Positions 41,614-50,330 of a DNA stretch of 64,000 bases are shown in pieces (the stretch's first letter is position 1; each line of letters opens with the position of its first letter). The DNA comes from Pseudomonadales bacterium (GTDB lineage: Bacteria > Pseudomonadota > Gammaproteobacteria > Pseudomonadales > Azotimanducaceae): contig JANQJA010000017.1 in assembly GCA_028281885.1 (NCBI GenBank), positions 62,001-126,000 of the forward strand, read 5' to 3'. Below the pieces are notes generated by a model. The model was not told the DNA's origin and did no database searches. It saw only the letters and a program-made list of their open reading frames with translations. The translations under genes and the position numbers were made by a program.

Positions 41614-42090
41614 ATGCAAAGTATCTCTGAGTTAATGGCGACCCTCCCCCAGGTGGGCGCAGTTGATTGGATTGGTGTGCGGCCGTCTGTCGACGAGCCG
41701 ATGCGAGCACTGGAAACCGTTCAGGTGAACCAGGGTTCCGGGCTTGAGGGTGACCGGTTTCGAGCAAAGAACAACGATCGTGAGGTAACGCTGATCCAGG
41801 CGGAACATATTGGCGCCGTCAGTTCGATGCTGGGGCGGCCGGTAGTGCCTGCCCTGTTGCGCCGTAATATGGTCGTTGGCGGCATCAACCTGTTGGCGCT
41901 CAAGGACAAGACATTCCAGGTGGGCGAGGTGGTGCTTCGGTATACCGGACTCGCTGATCCCTGTTCGAAGATGGAAGCGGCGTTGGGTCCGGGTGGTTAT
42001 AACGCCATGCGTGGGCACGGCGGGATCACGGCGAGCGTGGTATCCGGGGGCACGATCAACTGCGGCGACGCGGTGCGCGCACTTTCCTAG
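41614..42090 (+). CDS. MOSC domain protein
   Basis: 158 residues forming a MOSC domain: GVDWIGVRPS-like opening (VDWIGVRPSVDEPM), GLEGDRFRAKNNDREVTLIQ, and the conserved cysteine in YTGLADPCSKMEAALGPGG, then RGHGGITASVVSGG. MOSC domains bind sulfur-carrying molybdenum cofactor or N-hydroxylated substrates. The gene lies 4 bases after the M20 peptidase gene. The 3' end overlaps the convergent UbiC-like gene by four bases. Confidence 0.9.
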   Translation: MQSISELMATLPQVGAVDWIGVRPSVDEPMRALETVQVNQGSGLEGDRFRAKNNDREVTLIQAEHIGAVSSMLGRPVVPALLRRNMVVGGINLLALKDKTFQVGEVVLRYTGLADPCSKMEAALGPGGYNAMRGHGGITASVVSGGTINCGDAVRALS

Positions 42091-42575
42091 CTTTCCGGCA
42101 GGAGAAATTCCGCGGCTTCAACGGCCGGTTTGTCATCGCAATGGATAACGATCTGACGTCCGTATAGTCGCTCGGCCGTTGTGTCCGTTCGTTCGCGGAA
42201 GGTGGCTGTTGTCTCGATGCTGAGCAGGCAGGTGACTTCAATGCGTCGCGACACACCCGCTTCGACGAGGATGCGACCCAGGGGCTCTTTTGCATCTACA
42301 AGCCTGAGGCGCACAGCTTCGGGCAGCAGCGCAGTATGTGCCTGCAAGATCGCATACTGAACGGGATGCAGATCCGGGCGTCGACGAAACAGAATCTCGC
42401 GCAGGTACTCACCGTCACATTCACTGATATTCAGCACATCCAGTTCGATCCCGTCGTGCCGGCTTTGCTGCAGGAGGGTCATGTGTCCCTGATGATCGAG
42501 CAGGTCTCGTTGCGTCACCGGGATATCGTCCGAGTGAATCGTGCGAGGGTTGATCAACTCCTCGCTACGCCCCAT
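42087..42575 (-). CDS. UbiC-like chorismate lyase family protein
   Basis: 162 residues from ATG 42575; GTG 42608 would add 11. It follows E. coli UbiC along its length: HQGHMTLLQQ (UbiC has the active-site Met34 here), YLREILF (active-site Arg76), EPLGRILVEAGVSRR, and LYGRQIVIHCDDKPAVEAAEFLLP (active-site Glu155). The equivalent Met32, Arg59 and Glu156 are all present. Known UbiC turns chorismate into 4-hydroxybenzoate and pyruvate for ubiquinone. No ubiA lies nearby, so the pathway is open. Identity is moderate. Confidence 0.68.
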   Translation of the reverse strand: MGRSEELINPRTIHSDDIPVTQRDLLDHQGHMTLLQQSRHDGIELDVLNISECDGEYLREILFRRRPDLHPVQYAILQAHTALLPEAVRLRLVDAKEPLGRILVEAGVSRRIEVTCLLSIETTATFRERTDTTAERLYGRQIVIHCDDKPAVEAAEFLLPES

Positions 42576-42926
42576 CTGCTGGAGGCCGGTTGTCAGGAAT
42601 TCGGACACGTGAGTTTGTTGGGATCTAACCGGTAACGAAGGAAAGGCGGCGGCCTGAACTAGTGATGGATAGTAACACGGTGCTGCGCCCATTGCGGCTC
42701 TTGGGCGCAACTGGGGATACGGCGATCGGCACTGACTGGTTGGCTGGTCTGCAACGCCGGTGGCTCCCCACAGCCACCGGGGTCCTTCCTCGAAGTTCAC
42801 TTTCGCGTGATTCACCATCCGATTTATTGGATCCGGCCGTGGATTTGTTGAAAGCAGTAGTCGAAGAGTCCGGAATGAATCTGGGGTATGGTGCGAGGTA
42901 GTACTGTCCCCTTGAATCGTTGACAC
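42576..42926. repeat. Palindrome-rich intergenic element
   Basis: About 350 bases with no convincing gene. Two strong hairpins stand out: TGCGCCCA (42684-42691) with TGGGCGCA (42702-42709), and CCGGTGGCT (42757-42765) with AGCCACCGG (42772-42780). Near the right end the minus strand reads AAGGGGACAGTACTAC (42897-42912), related to the AAGGGGTCAGAG repeats elsewhere in the window. It resembles a REP/MITE-like remnant; long frames on both strands look non-coding. Confidence 0.5.
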
Positions 42927-43769
42927 ATGAGCGAAAAAGTCCAGGTTTCAGCAAACGGTCTGCTGTTCGATGTCGCGACATCCGGTCATCCGGATAGTGA
43001 TGCGGTGCTGTTCCTCCATGGCTTTCCACAGAACTCGTATGCCTGGCGCGCTCAGCTCGCCGCTGTTGCGGATGCCGGGTATTTTGGTATCGCGCCGGAT
43101 CAGCGAGGCTATTCGCCTGGTGCAAGGCCGAAAGGCATTGCGTCCTATGCGATGACTCATCTGGTCGATGATGCGGTGGCCGTGGCTGACTTCTTTGGTT
43201 TTCAGAGGTTTCACCTGGTCGGTCATGACTGGGGTGGGCAGCTCGCCTGGATGACAACGATACAGCATCCAGACCGGGTGATTTCGCTGACTGTTCTCTC
43301 TCGTCCTCACCCACGGGCGTTTTTGGAGTCAAAAGTAATCGATCCCGAACAGGAAAACCGAAGTCGCCACCACCGGACTTTTCGAGAGCCGGGTGCGACA
43401 CAGGAACTAATCGACGATCTCGAGGGCAGATGCGAGCGGATGCATCGGCAGGGAGTTTCCTGGGACACCATAGAGCACTATTTGCACCCCCTGGAGAGTT
43501 TCGAAGCCCTTGATGCGGCACTGAACTGGTATCGTGCATCGGAGCTTGCGCAGCCGGTTGCCGCGGTGTCGGTTCCGACGGTTTACCTCTGGGGAACCAA
43601 TGATGGCACCGTTGGCAGGATCGCAGCGGAACTCACAGAAAAATACGTCAACGCCACATATCGGTTTGTTGAGCTGGAGGACGTTGGACATTTCTCAACT
43701 GATCAGGTGCCCGATGTTATCACCCGAGAGTTGCTGGCCCATCTTTCAGCGAATAATTCGAGCAACTGA
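42927..43769 (+). CDS. Alpha/beta hydrolase (epoxide hydrolase/dehalogenase-like)
   Basis: 280 residues. Oxyanion motif FLHGFPQNSYAWRAQL near 30-45; a DQRGYSPGARP segment; nucleophile elbow LVGHDWGGQLAWM with an aspartate nucleophile, as in epoxide hydrolases and haloalkane dehalogenases. The acid region is VPTVYLWGTNDGTVG and the histidine is in LEDVGHFSTDQVPD. The lack of the paired lid tyrosines cannot be judged here, so the exact reaction is open. Confidence 0.86.
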   Translation: MSEKVQVSANGLLFDVATSGHPDSDAVLFLHGFPQNSYAWRAQLAAVADAGYFGIAPDQRGYSPGARPKGIASYAMTHLVDDAVAVADFFGFQRFHLVGHDWGGQLAWMTTIQHPDRVISLTVLSRPHPRAFLESKVIDPEQENRSRHHRTFREPGATQELIDDLEGRCERMHRQGVSWDTIEHYLHPLESFEALDAALNWYRASELAQPVAAVSVPTVYLWGTNDGTVGRIAAELTEKYVNATYRFVELEDVGHFSTDQVPDVITRELLAHLSANNSSN

Positions 43770-43805
43770 GAACGCTGTTACCTGACGTTGATCGCGTCGA
43801 AGCTC

Positions 43806-43834
43806 TTGACGCTCCACCATTGCGGCTCCATTAT
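43806..43834 (+). promoter_or_regulatory. Sigma70-type promoter of tRNA-Ser
   Basis: TTGACG (43806-43811), a 17-base spacer, and CATTAT (43829-43834). The GC-rich discriminator TCGCGGC follows and the tRNA starts at 43842, a few bases past the expected start. GC-rich discriminators are usual for stringently controlled tRNA promoters. Confidence 0.6.
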
Positions 43835-43841
43835 TCGCGGC

Positions 43842-43931
43842 GGAGAGGTGCCGGAGTGGTCGAACGGGCCTGATTCGAAATCAGGTGAACATTCACGTGT
43901 TCCGAGGGTTCGAATCCCTCTCTCTCCGCCA
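43842..43931 (+). tRNA. tRNA-Ser(CGA)
   Basis: A complete 90-base class II tRNA: acceptor GGAGAGG with TCTCTCC, anticodon stem CCTGA/TCAGG with loop TTCGAAA (anticodon CGA), a long variable arm (residues around AACATTCACGTGTTC), T-arm GAGGG-TTCGAAT-CCCTC and encoded CCA. It reads UCG codons. Confidence 0.97.
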
Positions 43932-43969
43932 AAACGTGAAAGGGTCCGACAGGGCCCTTTCACGTTTTT
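43932..43969 (+). terminator. Intrinsic terminator after tRNA-Ser
   Basis: A 13-bp perfect stem, AAACGTGAAAGGG (43932-43944) with CCCTTTCACGTTT (43955-43967), a 10-base loop, and T5 at 43965-43969. It begins directly after the CCA end of the tRNA. Confidence 0.93.
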
Positions 43970-44088
43970 GAGGATAGAGCGATGCTCTGCAACTTTTGGT
44001 ATTTCCCCTCAATTAATATGGTTTCAATCAACCATCGCTGGCCTTTCTGTCGCTGCAAGTTGATAGTAAAGTGATTACATTCCTAGGG

Positions 44089-44466
44089 ATGGATGAACCT
44101 GTGATTGAGCATTCAATCATTGCGGCGAAGGGATACGCTTACATCGTGATCAAGCAGTCTCCTGATCTCGCGACGTTCATTCATGCCTCTCGTCTGTTTG
44201 TCACCGATCCCGATTACTCCGCTGAGCTGAATCGCATCTGTGATTTTTCCCAGGCGGATCTGGGCCATATCACCGAACAGGATTTTGAGGCCTACGTGAA
44301 ATTCGCCCTTGAGGAAGTATCCCTGGCGCCGGGTGCCAAGGTGGCACTGGTGGCGCCGAGTGAAGAGAAGGCCGGTATTTTCAAACGCTTCGCCAACATG
44401 GTTGATAATGGTGTGTTCCGCATCTTTACCCAGCCTGAGGACGCGGTGGCCTGGATTCACGAATAG
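44089..44466 (+). CDS. STAS/SpoIIAA-like hypothetical protein
   Basis: About 125 residues: IIAAKGYAYIVIKQSPDLATFIHA, LNRICDFSQADLGHITEQDF and GVFRIFTQPEDAVAWIHE. The alternating strand-helix pattern and the closing FRIFTQPEDAVAWI resemble SpoIIAA-like/STAS-fold proteins that end with an F-x-x-x-x-x-A-x-x-W element. Function unknown. Starts at GTG 44071, ATG 44089 and GTG 44101 are all possible; I use the ATG. It converges with the LLM oxidoreductase gene. Confidence 0.65.
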   Translation: MDEPVIEHSIIAAKGYAYIVIKQSPDLATFIHASRLFVTDPDYSAELNRICDFSQADLGHITEQDFEAYVKFALEEVSLAPGAKVALVAPSEEKAGIFKRFANMVDNGVFRIFTQPEDAVAWIHE

Positions 44467-44479
44467 AAAATGTTGCTGA

Positions 44480-45517
44480 CTACTGCCTTTGTGGGCGGAT
44501 CACGCCTTCGGCAAAGCGTTCCATAAAGTCGACGTGCACCGCCTGATCCCGTCTCGGCGGCTCTGCCGTCATCGGATGGGGCACCACCATCGATATCTGC
44601 GGGTATCGCGTGACGATGGTCTCGATCTGTTCCCGTACCTGATCCGTTGTGCCGTGCAGGCAGAAGTCGTCCACGGTCTTGTCGGTCAGGAACGGCAGCA
44701 GTTCACCCGCGGCGATCAGGTCGGGCGTGTGGTGAAAATCCTGCCAGATCTGTTGCTTGAGTTCTTCCACGTCCGGGCCGTTCCATTCGTCGCCGATACG
44801 TTCCAGCAGGTAGGGTGCGTATTCGTAGTAACCAGCGGCGATTGCACGCCCGATCTTGCCGACGATCGCTTCGTCGTCATCGAGTACCGTATGGAATACA
44901 GCGGCGAACCTGATGTCGCTTGGGTTACGACCAGCAGCGACTGCCCCTTCGTTCACCTGTTGGATTGCATGGTCGATGTTGTCCGGATGGGTGCCGACCC
45001 GGATGATGGCGCCGTCTGCCATCCTTCCCGCCATGTTGAGTGTGCGGGGGCCGCCGGCCGCCACCCAGACCGGTACCGGCGAGGCATGCCTGAGTCTGGA
45101 TTCCCGATCGCCAAAGTTGTACTTCTCGCCAGCGAGCAGCGTACGCATGATGTCGACCGCCTGTTCCAGGGTTTTGACCTTGGCGGGGGAGCGGCCAATG
45201 GTCCGAACTGCCGTATCACCGACACCGATGGCAAATTCCGCGCGACCGCCTGAAAGCTCTGCAATGGTGGCGATTGAACTGGCCATCGCGGCCGGATGGC
45301 GGGTGATGGGGTTTTCGAGCATCGGGCCCAGGTGAATGGTACTGGTGCTCTGTGCGGCCTGGGCCAGCATGACGTAGGGGTCGCGACTGAGCAGCGGCGA
45401 TGAAGGAATCCACGCCATATCGAATCCGAGGGATTCGCCGTAACGAACGCTCTCTGCGAAGGTGCTGACGGACCCCATCTGGAAACGGTTGAAGCCATAC
45501 TGAATTGGGGGTGTCAT
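44480..45517 (-). CDS. LLM-class flavin-dependent oxidoreductase
   Basis: 345 residues of the luciferase-like TIM-barrel family, closest in style to 5,10-methylene-tetrahydromethanopterin reductase-like members: YGESLGFDMAWIPSSPLLSR, HLGPMLENPITRHPAAMASS, GRAEFAIGVGDTAV and VWVAAGGPRTLNMAGRMADG. These use FMN or F420. Substrate unknown. It lies 22 bases downstream of asnS on the same strand and may be co-transcribed. Confidence 0.88.
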   Translation of the reverse strand: MTPPIQYGFNRFQMGSVSTFAESVRYGESLGFDMAWIPSSPLLSRDPYVMLAQAAQSTSTIHLGPMLENPITRHPAAMASSIATIAELSGGRAEFAIGVGDTAVRTIGRSPAKVKTLEQAVDIMRTLLAGEKYNFGDRESRLRHASPVPVWVAAGGPRTLNMAGRMADGAIIRVGTHPDNIDHAIQQVNEGAVAAGRNPSDIRFAAVFHTVLDDDEAIVGKIGRAIAAGYYEYAPYLLERIGDEWNGPDVEELKQQIWQDFHHTPDLIAAGELLPFLTDKTVDDFCLHGTTDQVREQIETIVTRYPQISMVVPHPMTAEPPRRDQAVHVDFMERFAEGVIRPQRQ

Positions 45518-45539
45518 GCAGTTCCCCTCCGTTTGGTTG

Positions 45540-46937
45540 TCAGAAGCTGGCGTTGTCCGGCGTGCGCGGAAATGGAATAGCGTCGCGAATATTTTCCATG
45601 CCGGTGATGTAGTTCAGCAGGCGTTCAAATCCCAGGCCGAACCCGGCGTGTGGCACCGTGCCGTATCGGCGCAGGTCCCGATACCACCAGAGTTCTTCGC
45701 GGGTCTCGGCGTTGGGGATGCGTGCATCGAGCACATCGAGTCGCTCTTCGCGCTGGCTGCCGCCGATGATCTCGCCAATACCGGGTGCCAGCACATCCAT
45801 GGCGGCGACGGTGCGACCGTCGTCGTTGAGGCGCATATAGAAGGCTTTGATCTCGGCCGGGTAGTTGGTCACCACCACAGGGCGACCCGTATGGGTTTCG
45901 GTGAGATAGCGTTCATGTTCGGATTGCAGGTCAAGGCCCCACTGCACCGGAAATTCAAACCCGGCATCCGCCTTGGACAGAATATCGATGGCCTCGCTGT
46001 AATCGATCCGCTCGAAGGGTGAGTCGATCACTGTTTGCAGTCGTTCCCGCACCGTCTTGTCGATGCGTTGCTCGAAAAAATCCATATCCTGTTCGCACTC
46101 GTCGAGCACGGTTTTCAACACGCTGGTTAAAAGCGCTTCTGCCAGGTCTGCGTCGTCGTCCAGGTCGGCGAAGGCGACTTCCGGTTCCACCATCCAGAAT
46201 TCCGCCAGGTGGCGGGAGGTATTGGAATTCTCGGCGCGAAAAGTCGGGCCGAAGGTATACACCTTTGACATGGCCAGGCAGTAGGCCTCGACATTGAGTT
46301 GTCCGGACACCGTGAGAAAGGCTTCCTGGCCGAAAAAGTCCTCCTGGAAATCAATATTCCCCTGATCGCCCCGCGGCAGGTTGGCAAGATCGAGCGTGCT
46401 GACCCGAAACAGTTCGCCGGCGCCCTCGCAGTCGCTGGCAGTAATGATGGGTGTATTGATCCAGTGGAAGCCGTGTTCATAAAAAAAGTTGTGAATCGCG
46501 TTGGCGAGGGTTGTGCGAACCCGTGTAATGGCGCCGAAGGTATTGGTTCGTGGCCGCAGGTGCGCCACCGTTCGGAGATATTCGAAGGTGTGGCGTTTTT
46601 TGGCGATGGGATAGCTTTCAGGATGCTCGACCGGTCCCACCACGGTGACCGCGCTTGCCTGGATTTCGACTGACTGTCCCTTGCCTTCTGACTCCACCAG
46701 GTTGCCCGTGACCGTCACGGCAGCGCCCGTGGTAATGGGCAGCACTTCCGATTCATAGTTGGCAAGATCGTTTGGCACGACGGCCTGGATGGATGCAAAC
46801 GCGCTGCCGTCGTTGATCTCAAGAAATGAGATGCCGGCCTTGGAATCTCGTTTGCTTCGTATCCAGCCGTTGACCGTGACTTCCTGGCCAACGTAGGAAG
46901 GTACCGACAAGAGCTGTTTGATGGCCGTGGCTTGCAT
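45540..46937 (-). CDS. asnS: Asparaginyl-tRNA synthetase
   Basis: 465 residues from ATG 46937 (a longer frame to 47027 adds residues outside the family). An N-terminal OB-fold binds the anticodon ([20 protein letters not shown]). Class II catalytic motifs follow: motif 2 [20 protein letters not shown] and motif 3 [19 protein letters not shown] with [11 protein letters not shown] at the end. It charges tRNA-Asn with asparagine. Confidence 0.96.
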   Translation of the reverse strand: MQATAIKQLLSVPSYVGQEVTVNGWIRSKRDSKAGISFLEINDGSAFASIQAVVPNDLANYESEVLPITTGAAVTVTGNLVESEGKGQSVEIQASAVTVVGPVEHPESYPIAKKRHTFEYLRTVAHLRPRTNTFGAITRVRTTLANAIHNFFYEHGFHWINTPIITASDCEGAGELFRVSTLDLANLPRGDQGNIDFQEDFFGQEAFLTVSGQLNVEAYCLAMSKVYTFGPTFRAENSNTSRHLAEFWMVEPEVAFADLDDDADLAEALLTSVLKTVLDECEQDMDFFEQRIDKTVRERLQTVIDSPFERIDYSEAIDILSKADAGFEFPVQWGLDLQSEHERYLTETHTGRPVVVTNYPAEIKAFYMRLNDDGRTVAAMDVLAPGIGEIIGGSQREERLDVLDARIPNAETREELWWYRDLRRYGTVPHAGFGLGFERLLNYITGMENIRDAIPFPRTPDNASF

Positions 46938-47043
46938 AGGGGATTCGCTGCGATCGACTGCGCACGATGATAGCGTTTCCGCAAATGGGCCGCGAGCGGT
47001 TAAGGTTGGCGGGGAGGGCACACTCAATCACAAGAGGGGTGTT

Positions 47044-48645
47044 ATGAGTCGGGAAGTCTATATTGTGTTGGGGATAGTGACCTTGCTGGTGATTGTCTTC
47101 GGCGCTGTATTCAGTGCGGGATTCTTCTGGCTGGTGTTGCTGCTGGTTCCGGTCTGGCTTTTGGCGTTGCAGGACAGCATTCAGGAAGAACACACCCTGC
47201 GTCGAAATTTTCCGTTGCTGGGCCGGGCCCGCTGGCTGGCGGAATTTCTAAGGCCGTTTGTTCGCCAGTATTTTATTGAGTCTGATACCGATGGCGCGCC
47301 GATCAATCGCATGTTTCGTTCGATTGTTTATCAGCGGGCGAAAGGTGACGTGGAAACGATTCCTTACGGCACCCGGGTCGATGTCGCCAGAGAAGGTTAC
47401 GAATGGCTGGGTCACAGCCTTGCTGCACGCAACGTGGACGATGTGAATCCGAATCCGCGCGTGACCGTCGGTGGCCCCGATTGCCGGCATCCTTATTCAG
47501 CCAGCGTGCTGAATATTTCCGCGATGAGCTACGGATCATTATCGTCGGCCGCGCTTCTCGCCCTGAACAAGGGTGCACGGGCGGGGGGCTTTTATCACAA
47601 CACCGGTGAGGGTGGGATTTCACCCTATCACCTGGAGCCGGGGGGCGACCTGGTCTGGCAGATCGGCACCGGCTACTTCGGTTGCCGAACAAAGGAAGGC
47701 CGATTCGACCCGGAGCTGTTTCGCGAGCGGGCCGCGCTGCCGAACGTGAAGATGATTGAGATTAAACTGAGTCAGGGCGCCAAACCCGGCCATGGCGGCA
47801 TCCTTCCGGCGGCAAAGAATACCGCGGAGATCGCTCGGGTCCGGACGGTGCCTGTGGGTACCGATGTGATCTCGCCATCCACCCATCCCGAGTTCTCGTC
47901 GCCGCAAGGGTTGCTGGATTTTGTGCTGCGTCTCCGTGAGTTGAGTGACGGCAAGCCTATCGGTTTCAAACTCTGTGTCGGCCGTCGCAGTGAGCTGTTG
48001 GCGATCTGCAAGGCGATGGCTGATACCGGCATCAGGCCGGATTTCATCACCGTCGATGGCGGCGAAGGCGGCACCGGCGCCGCGCCACTGGAATACTCCA
48101 ACTCTGTCGGCATGCCTCTGCGGGAGGGGATCGTTACCCTTGAGGACTGTCTGCGCGGTTTCGGCGTGCGGGATACGATTCGCATCATTGCTGCCGGCAA
48201 GATCTTCACGAGCTTTCATATGGCGAAGAACATTGCCGCTGGCGCCGACATCTGCAACAGCGCCCGGGGCATGATGCTGGCACTGGGCTGCGTTCAGTCG
48301 CTGGTCTGTCATACCAATCATTGTCCCACGGGAGTGGCGACCCAGGACCCGGATCTGGTGAAAGGGCTTGTTATTGAGGACAAGTGGGAAAGAGTGCGCC
48401 GTTTCCATGCGGGAACGGTACACGCCTTTGTCGATCTCATTACCTCGGCGGGGTTGCGCAATCCGCGTGATCTGGAGCGCAGTCACATCTTCCGGCGCTG
48501 TGGTCAGGACCAGGTCAAGCGCTATGACCAGATATACCCGGTGGTGGAAGAAGGCGCGATGCTGAGCAACAACTGGCCGGAACCCTATGCGGAACTCGAG
48601 TCGCTGATGGCGGTTGATCGTTTTGGATATTCGATGCCGCTATAG
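47044..48645 (+). CDS. FMN-binding glutamate synthase family membrane protein
   Basis: 533 residues from ATG 47044 with AGAGGGG upstream. Two N-terminal membrane segments (YIVLGIVTLLVIVFGAVFSA and FFWLVLLLVPVWLLAL) precede a glutamate synthase central/FMN domain: ISAMSYGSLSSAALLALNKG, NTGEGGISPYH, KLSQGAKPGHGGILPAAK and FITVDGGEGGTGAAP. The cysteine trio of the [3Fe-4S] site appears in GCVQSLVCHTNHCPTGVAT. There is no amidotransferase domain. Physiological role unknown. Divergent from asnS. Confidence 0.88.
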   Translation: MSREVYIVLGIVTLLVIVFGAVFSAGFFWLVLLLVPVWLLALQDSIQEEHTLRRNFPLLGRARWLAEFLRPFVRQYFIESDTDGAPINRMFRSIVYQRAKGDVETIPYGTRVDVAREGYEWLGHSLAARNVDDVNPNPRVTVGGPDCRHPYSASVLNISAMSYGSLSSAALLALNKGARAGGFYHNTGEGGISPYHLEPGGDLVWQIGTGYFGCRTKEGRFDPELFRERAALPNVKMIEIKLSQGAKPGHGGILPAAKNTAEIARVRTVPVGTDVISPSTHPEFSSPQGLLDFVLRLRELSDGKPIGFKLCVGRRSELLAICKAMADTGIRPDFITVDGGEGGTGAAPLEYSNSVGMPLREGIVTLEDCLRGFGVRDTIRIIAAGKIFTSFHMAKNIAAGADICNSARGMMLALGCVQSLVCHTNHCPTGVATQDPDLVKGLVIEDKWERVRRFHAGTVHAFVDLITSAGLRNPRDLERSHIFRRCGQDQVKRYDQIYPVVEEGAMLSNNWPEPYAELESLMAVDRFGYSMPL

Positions 48646-48671
48646 TAGGCACATTGTCGATTGAGGTAGCC

Positions 48672-49349
48672 ATGGCGGAAGACGAACTCATCATTGAACA
48701 GATCCAGATCGGACCGATGGAAAATTTCACCTATATCGTCGGTTCGCGTTCGACCCGCGAGGTGGTGATTGTCGATCCTGCCTGGGACATCGATGCCCTG
48801 ATGGGACGCCTGGATGAACAGGACTACACATTGACGGGCGCACTCCTGACTCACTATCACCCGGATCATTGTGGCGGCAAGATGGGGCACAACCCGATCC
48901 AGGGTGTGGCGGAGCTACTGGAGAAAAAGACCGTGCCGATCTATGCCCACAAGCTGGAAGCGTCGGGGGTCGAGCGGGTCACAGGTGTCCCGGCGGGGGA
49001 CATCAGGCAGGTGGAGTCGGGTGACAAGCTGGATGTTGGCGACGTGGAGATCGAGTTCCTTCACACGCCGGGACATACGCCGGGTTCCCAGTGTTTCCGC
49101 ATCAAGAAGACGCTGGTTTCCGGTGACACACTGTTTATCAATGGCTGTGGTCGGGTCGATCTGCCGGGGTCAAACACCGAAGACATGTATCACTCGCTGA
49201 GAAAGCTCGCCGCGCTACCTGACGACACGTTGTTGTTGCCTGGGCACAACTATGGCGAGGTGCCCAACGCCACCATGGATACGATCCGACAGTCCAACGT
49301 CTACCTGCGTATCCCGGACCTGGCGTCCTGGCAAAGTCTGATGGGCTAG
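48672..49349 (+). CDS. MBL-fold metallo-hydrolase (glyoxalase II-like)
   Basis: 225 residues from ATG 48672 (GAGG seven bases upstream); a TTG at 48654 is less likely. Metal ligands: THYHPDHCGG, HTPGHTPGSQCF, GDTLFINGCG and LPGHNYGEVPNA. The signature resembles persulfide dioxygenase or glyoxalase II relatives. Substrate not determined. The stop directly abuts the stop of convergent rdgC. Confidence 0.9.
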   Translation: MAEDELIIEQIQIGPMENFTYIVGSRSTREVVIVDPAWDIDALMGRLDEQDYTLTGALLTHYHPDHCGGKMGHNPIQGVAELLEKKTVPIYAHKLEASGVERVTGVPAGDIRQVESGDKLDVGDVEIEFLHTPGHTPGSQCFRIKKTLVSGDTLFINGCGRVDLPGSNTEDMYHSLRKLAALPDDTLLLPGHNYGEVPNATMDTIRQSNVYLRIPDLASWQSLMG

Positions 49350-50243
49350 CTAGCCTCGCGTCTCGCCGCCGAGGGCGTTGAACAGGGCGGGGAACAGCCG
49401 GGCAAACTCCAGTGACATATGGGCCAGTGCCGCGTCCAGCGACGCGATCGGGTCCTCTTCCTCCGGCGCATCGTTTGCTGTGTTCTCGACCTTGATCTGT
49501 TTCAACGCCAGGTCGCGGTCAATGGAAAAACTGATATCACCGTGCCAGCGCAATCCGATACGGAAACAGGTCTTGCCGGCTTCCACATGGCTGCGAACCT
49601 CGCTGGTGTCCAGATCGACGCGTCGGCAAGAGACACTGGCCCGGTCTTCGGGATCCATCAGGTCGCACTGGTCACCGAGCGAAAAGCCGTCCGGCAACTT
49701 CCGCGTCAGCAACCACTGGGTAAACACATCGGTGGGTTTGGACTTCACCTGCGGCACGGTGACCGGGAAGGAGCCGAGCGTGTCGCGCAGGCAGTCGATG
49801 AACATTTCGGCCTCGCTGGCACTGGAGGTATTGATGACGAGCAGATCATCGCCCGGCGCAATGTAGCCGTAGACCCGTTTGGCTCTCGGTAGTGCCCGCG
49901 GTAGCAGCTCTGCCATGACGTTCTCTTTCATGCCCTGGCGTTCCTTGGCGCGCAGTTTCCTGCCCTCGGCGGACTCCAGTTTTTGAACCCGTGCGGCCAG
50001 TGCTTCGTTGACGGCGCTGGCGGGTACCACCTTGTCTTCCCGGCGCGCGCACAGCAACAGGCTACCGGCGACTTCGTGTACCAGCGCCTCTGTGCCTTCG
50101 ATGATCGGTGTCCAGCCGAAGCTCGATGGCTTGATGCCCGAACAGGGCACGAACAGGTTGTCCATCAGCTGTTGATCCAAGTCGCTGCCCGACAGGTTAA
50201 AGGGCTGCGAGAGTCGATAGATGAAGACGTTTTTAAACAGCAT
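49350..50243 (-). CDS. rdgC: Recombination-associated protein RdgC
   Basis: 297 residues from ATG 50243; the frame continues to 50348 but the family begins MLFKNVFIYRL. Typical parts: GWTPIIEGTEALVHEVAGSL, LLCARREDKVVPASAVNEAL, AGKTCFRIGLRWHGDISFSI-like block (VEAGKTCFRIGLRW) and the closing EFARLFPALFNALGG. RdgC forms a ring around DNA and limits RecA action; nearly confined to beta- and gammaproteobacteria. Confidence 0.95.
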   Translation of the reverse strand: MLFKNVFIYRLSQPFNLSGSDLDQQLMDNLFVPCSGIKPSSFGWTPIIEGTEALVHEVAGSLLLCARREDKVVPASAVNEALAARVQKLESAEGRKLRAKERQGMKENVMAELLPRALPRAKRVYGYIAPGDDLLVINTSSASEAEMFIDCLRDTLGSFPVTVPQVKSKPTDVFTQWLLTRKLPDGFSLGDQCDLMDPEDRASVSCRRVDLDTSEVRSHVEAGKTCFRIGLRWHGDISFSIDRDLALKQIKVENTANDAPEEEDPIASLDAALAHMSLEFARLFPALFNALGGETRG

Positions 50244-50330
50244 GAGGTGGCCTGGAATCAAAAGGCGCCGATTATACATTGGCCACTGGCCAGGATGACT
50301 CGGTTGTCCGGATTCCTGTAGATTCGTTGC

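Noticed and set aside
42662..42901. 79-codon plus-strand frame in the palindromic gap
   Set aside because: It spans both hairpins, has no ribosome site, and matches no family I know; treated as part of the repeat element.
42625..43539. 304-codon frame antisense to the alpha/beta hydrolase
   Set aside because: Residues are Ser/Arg/Pro/His-rich with no family match; the plus strand carries intact hydrolase motifs.
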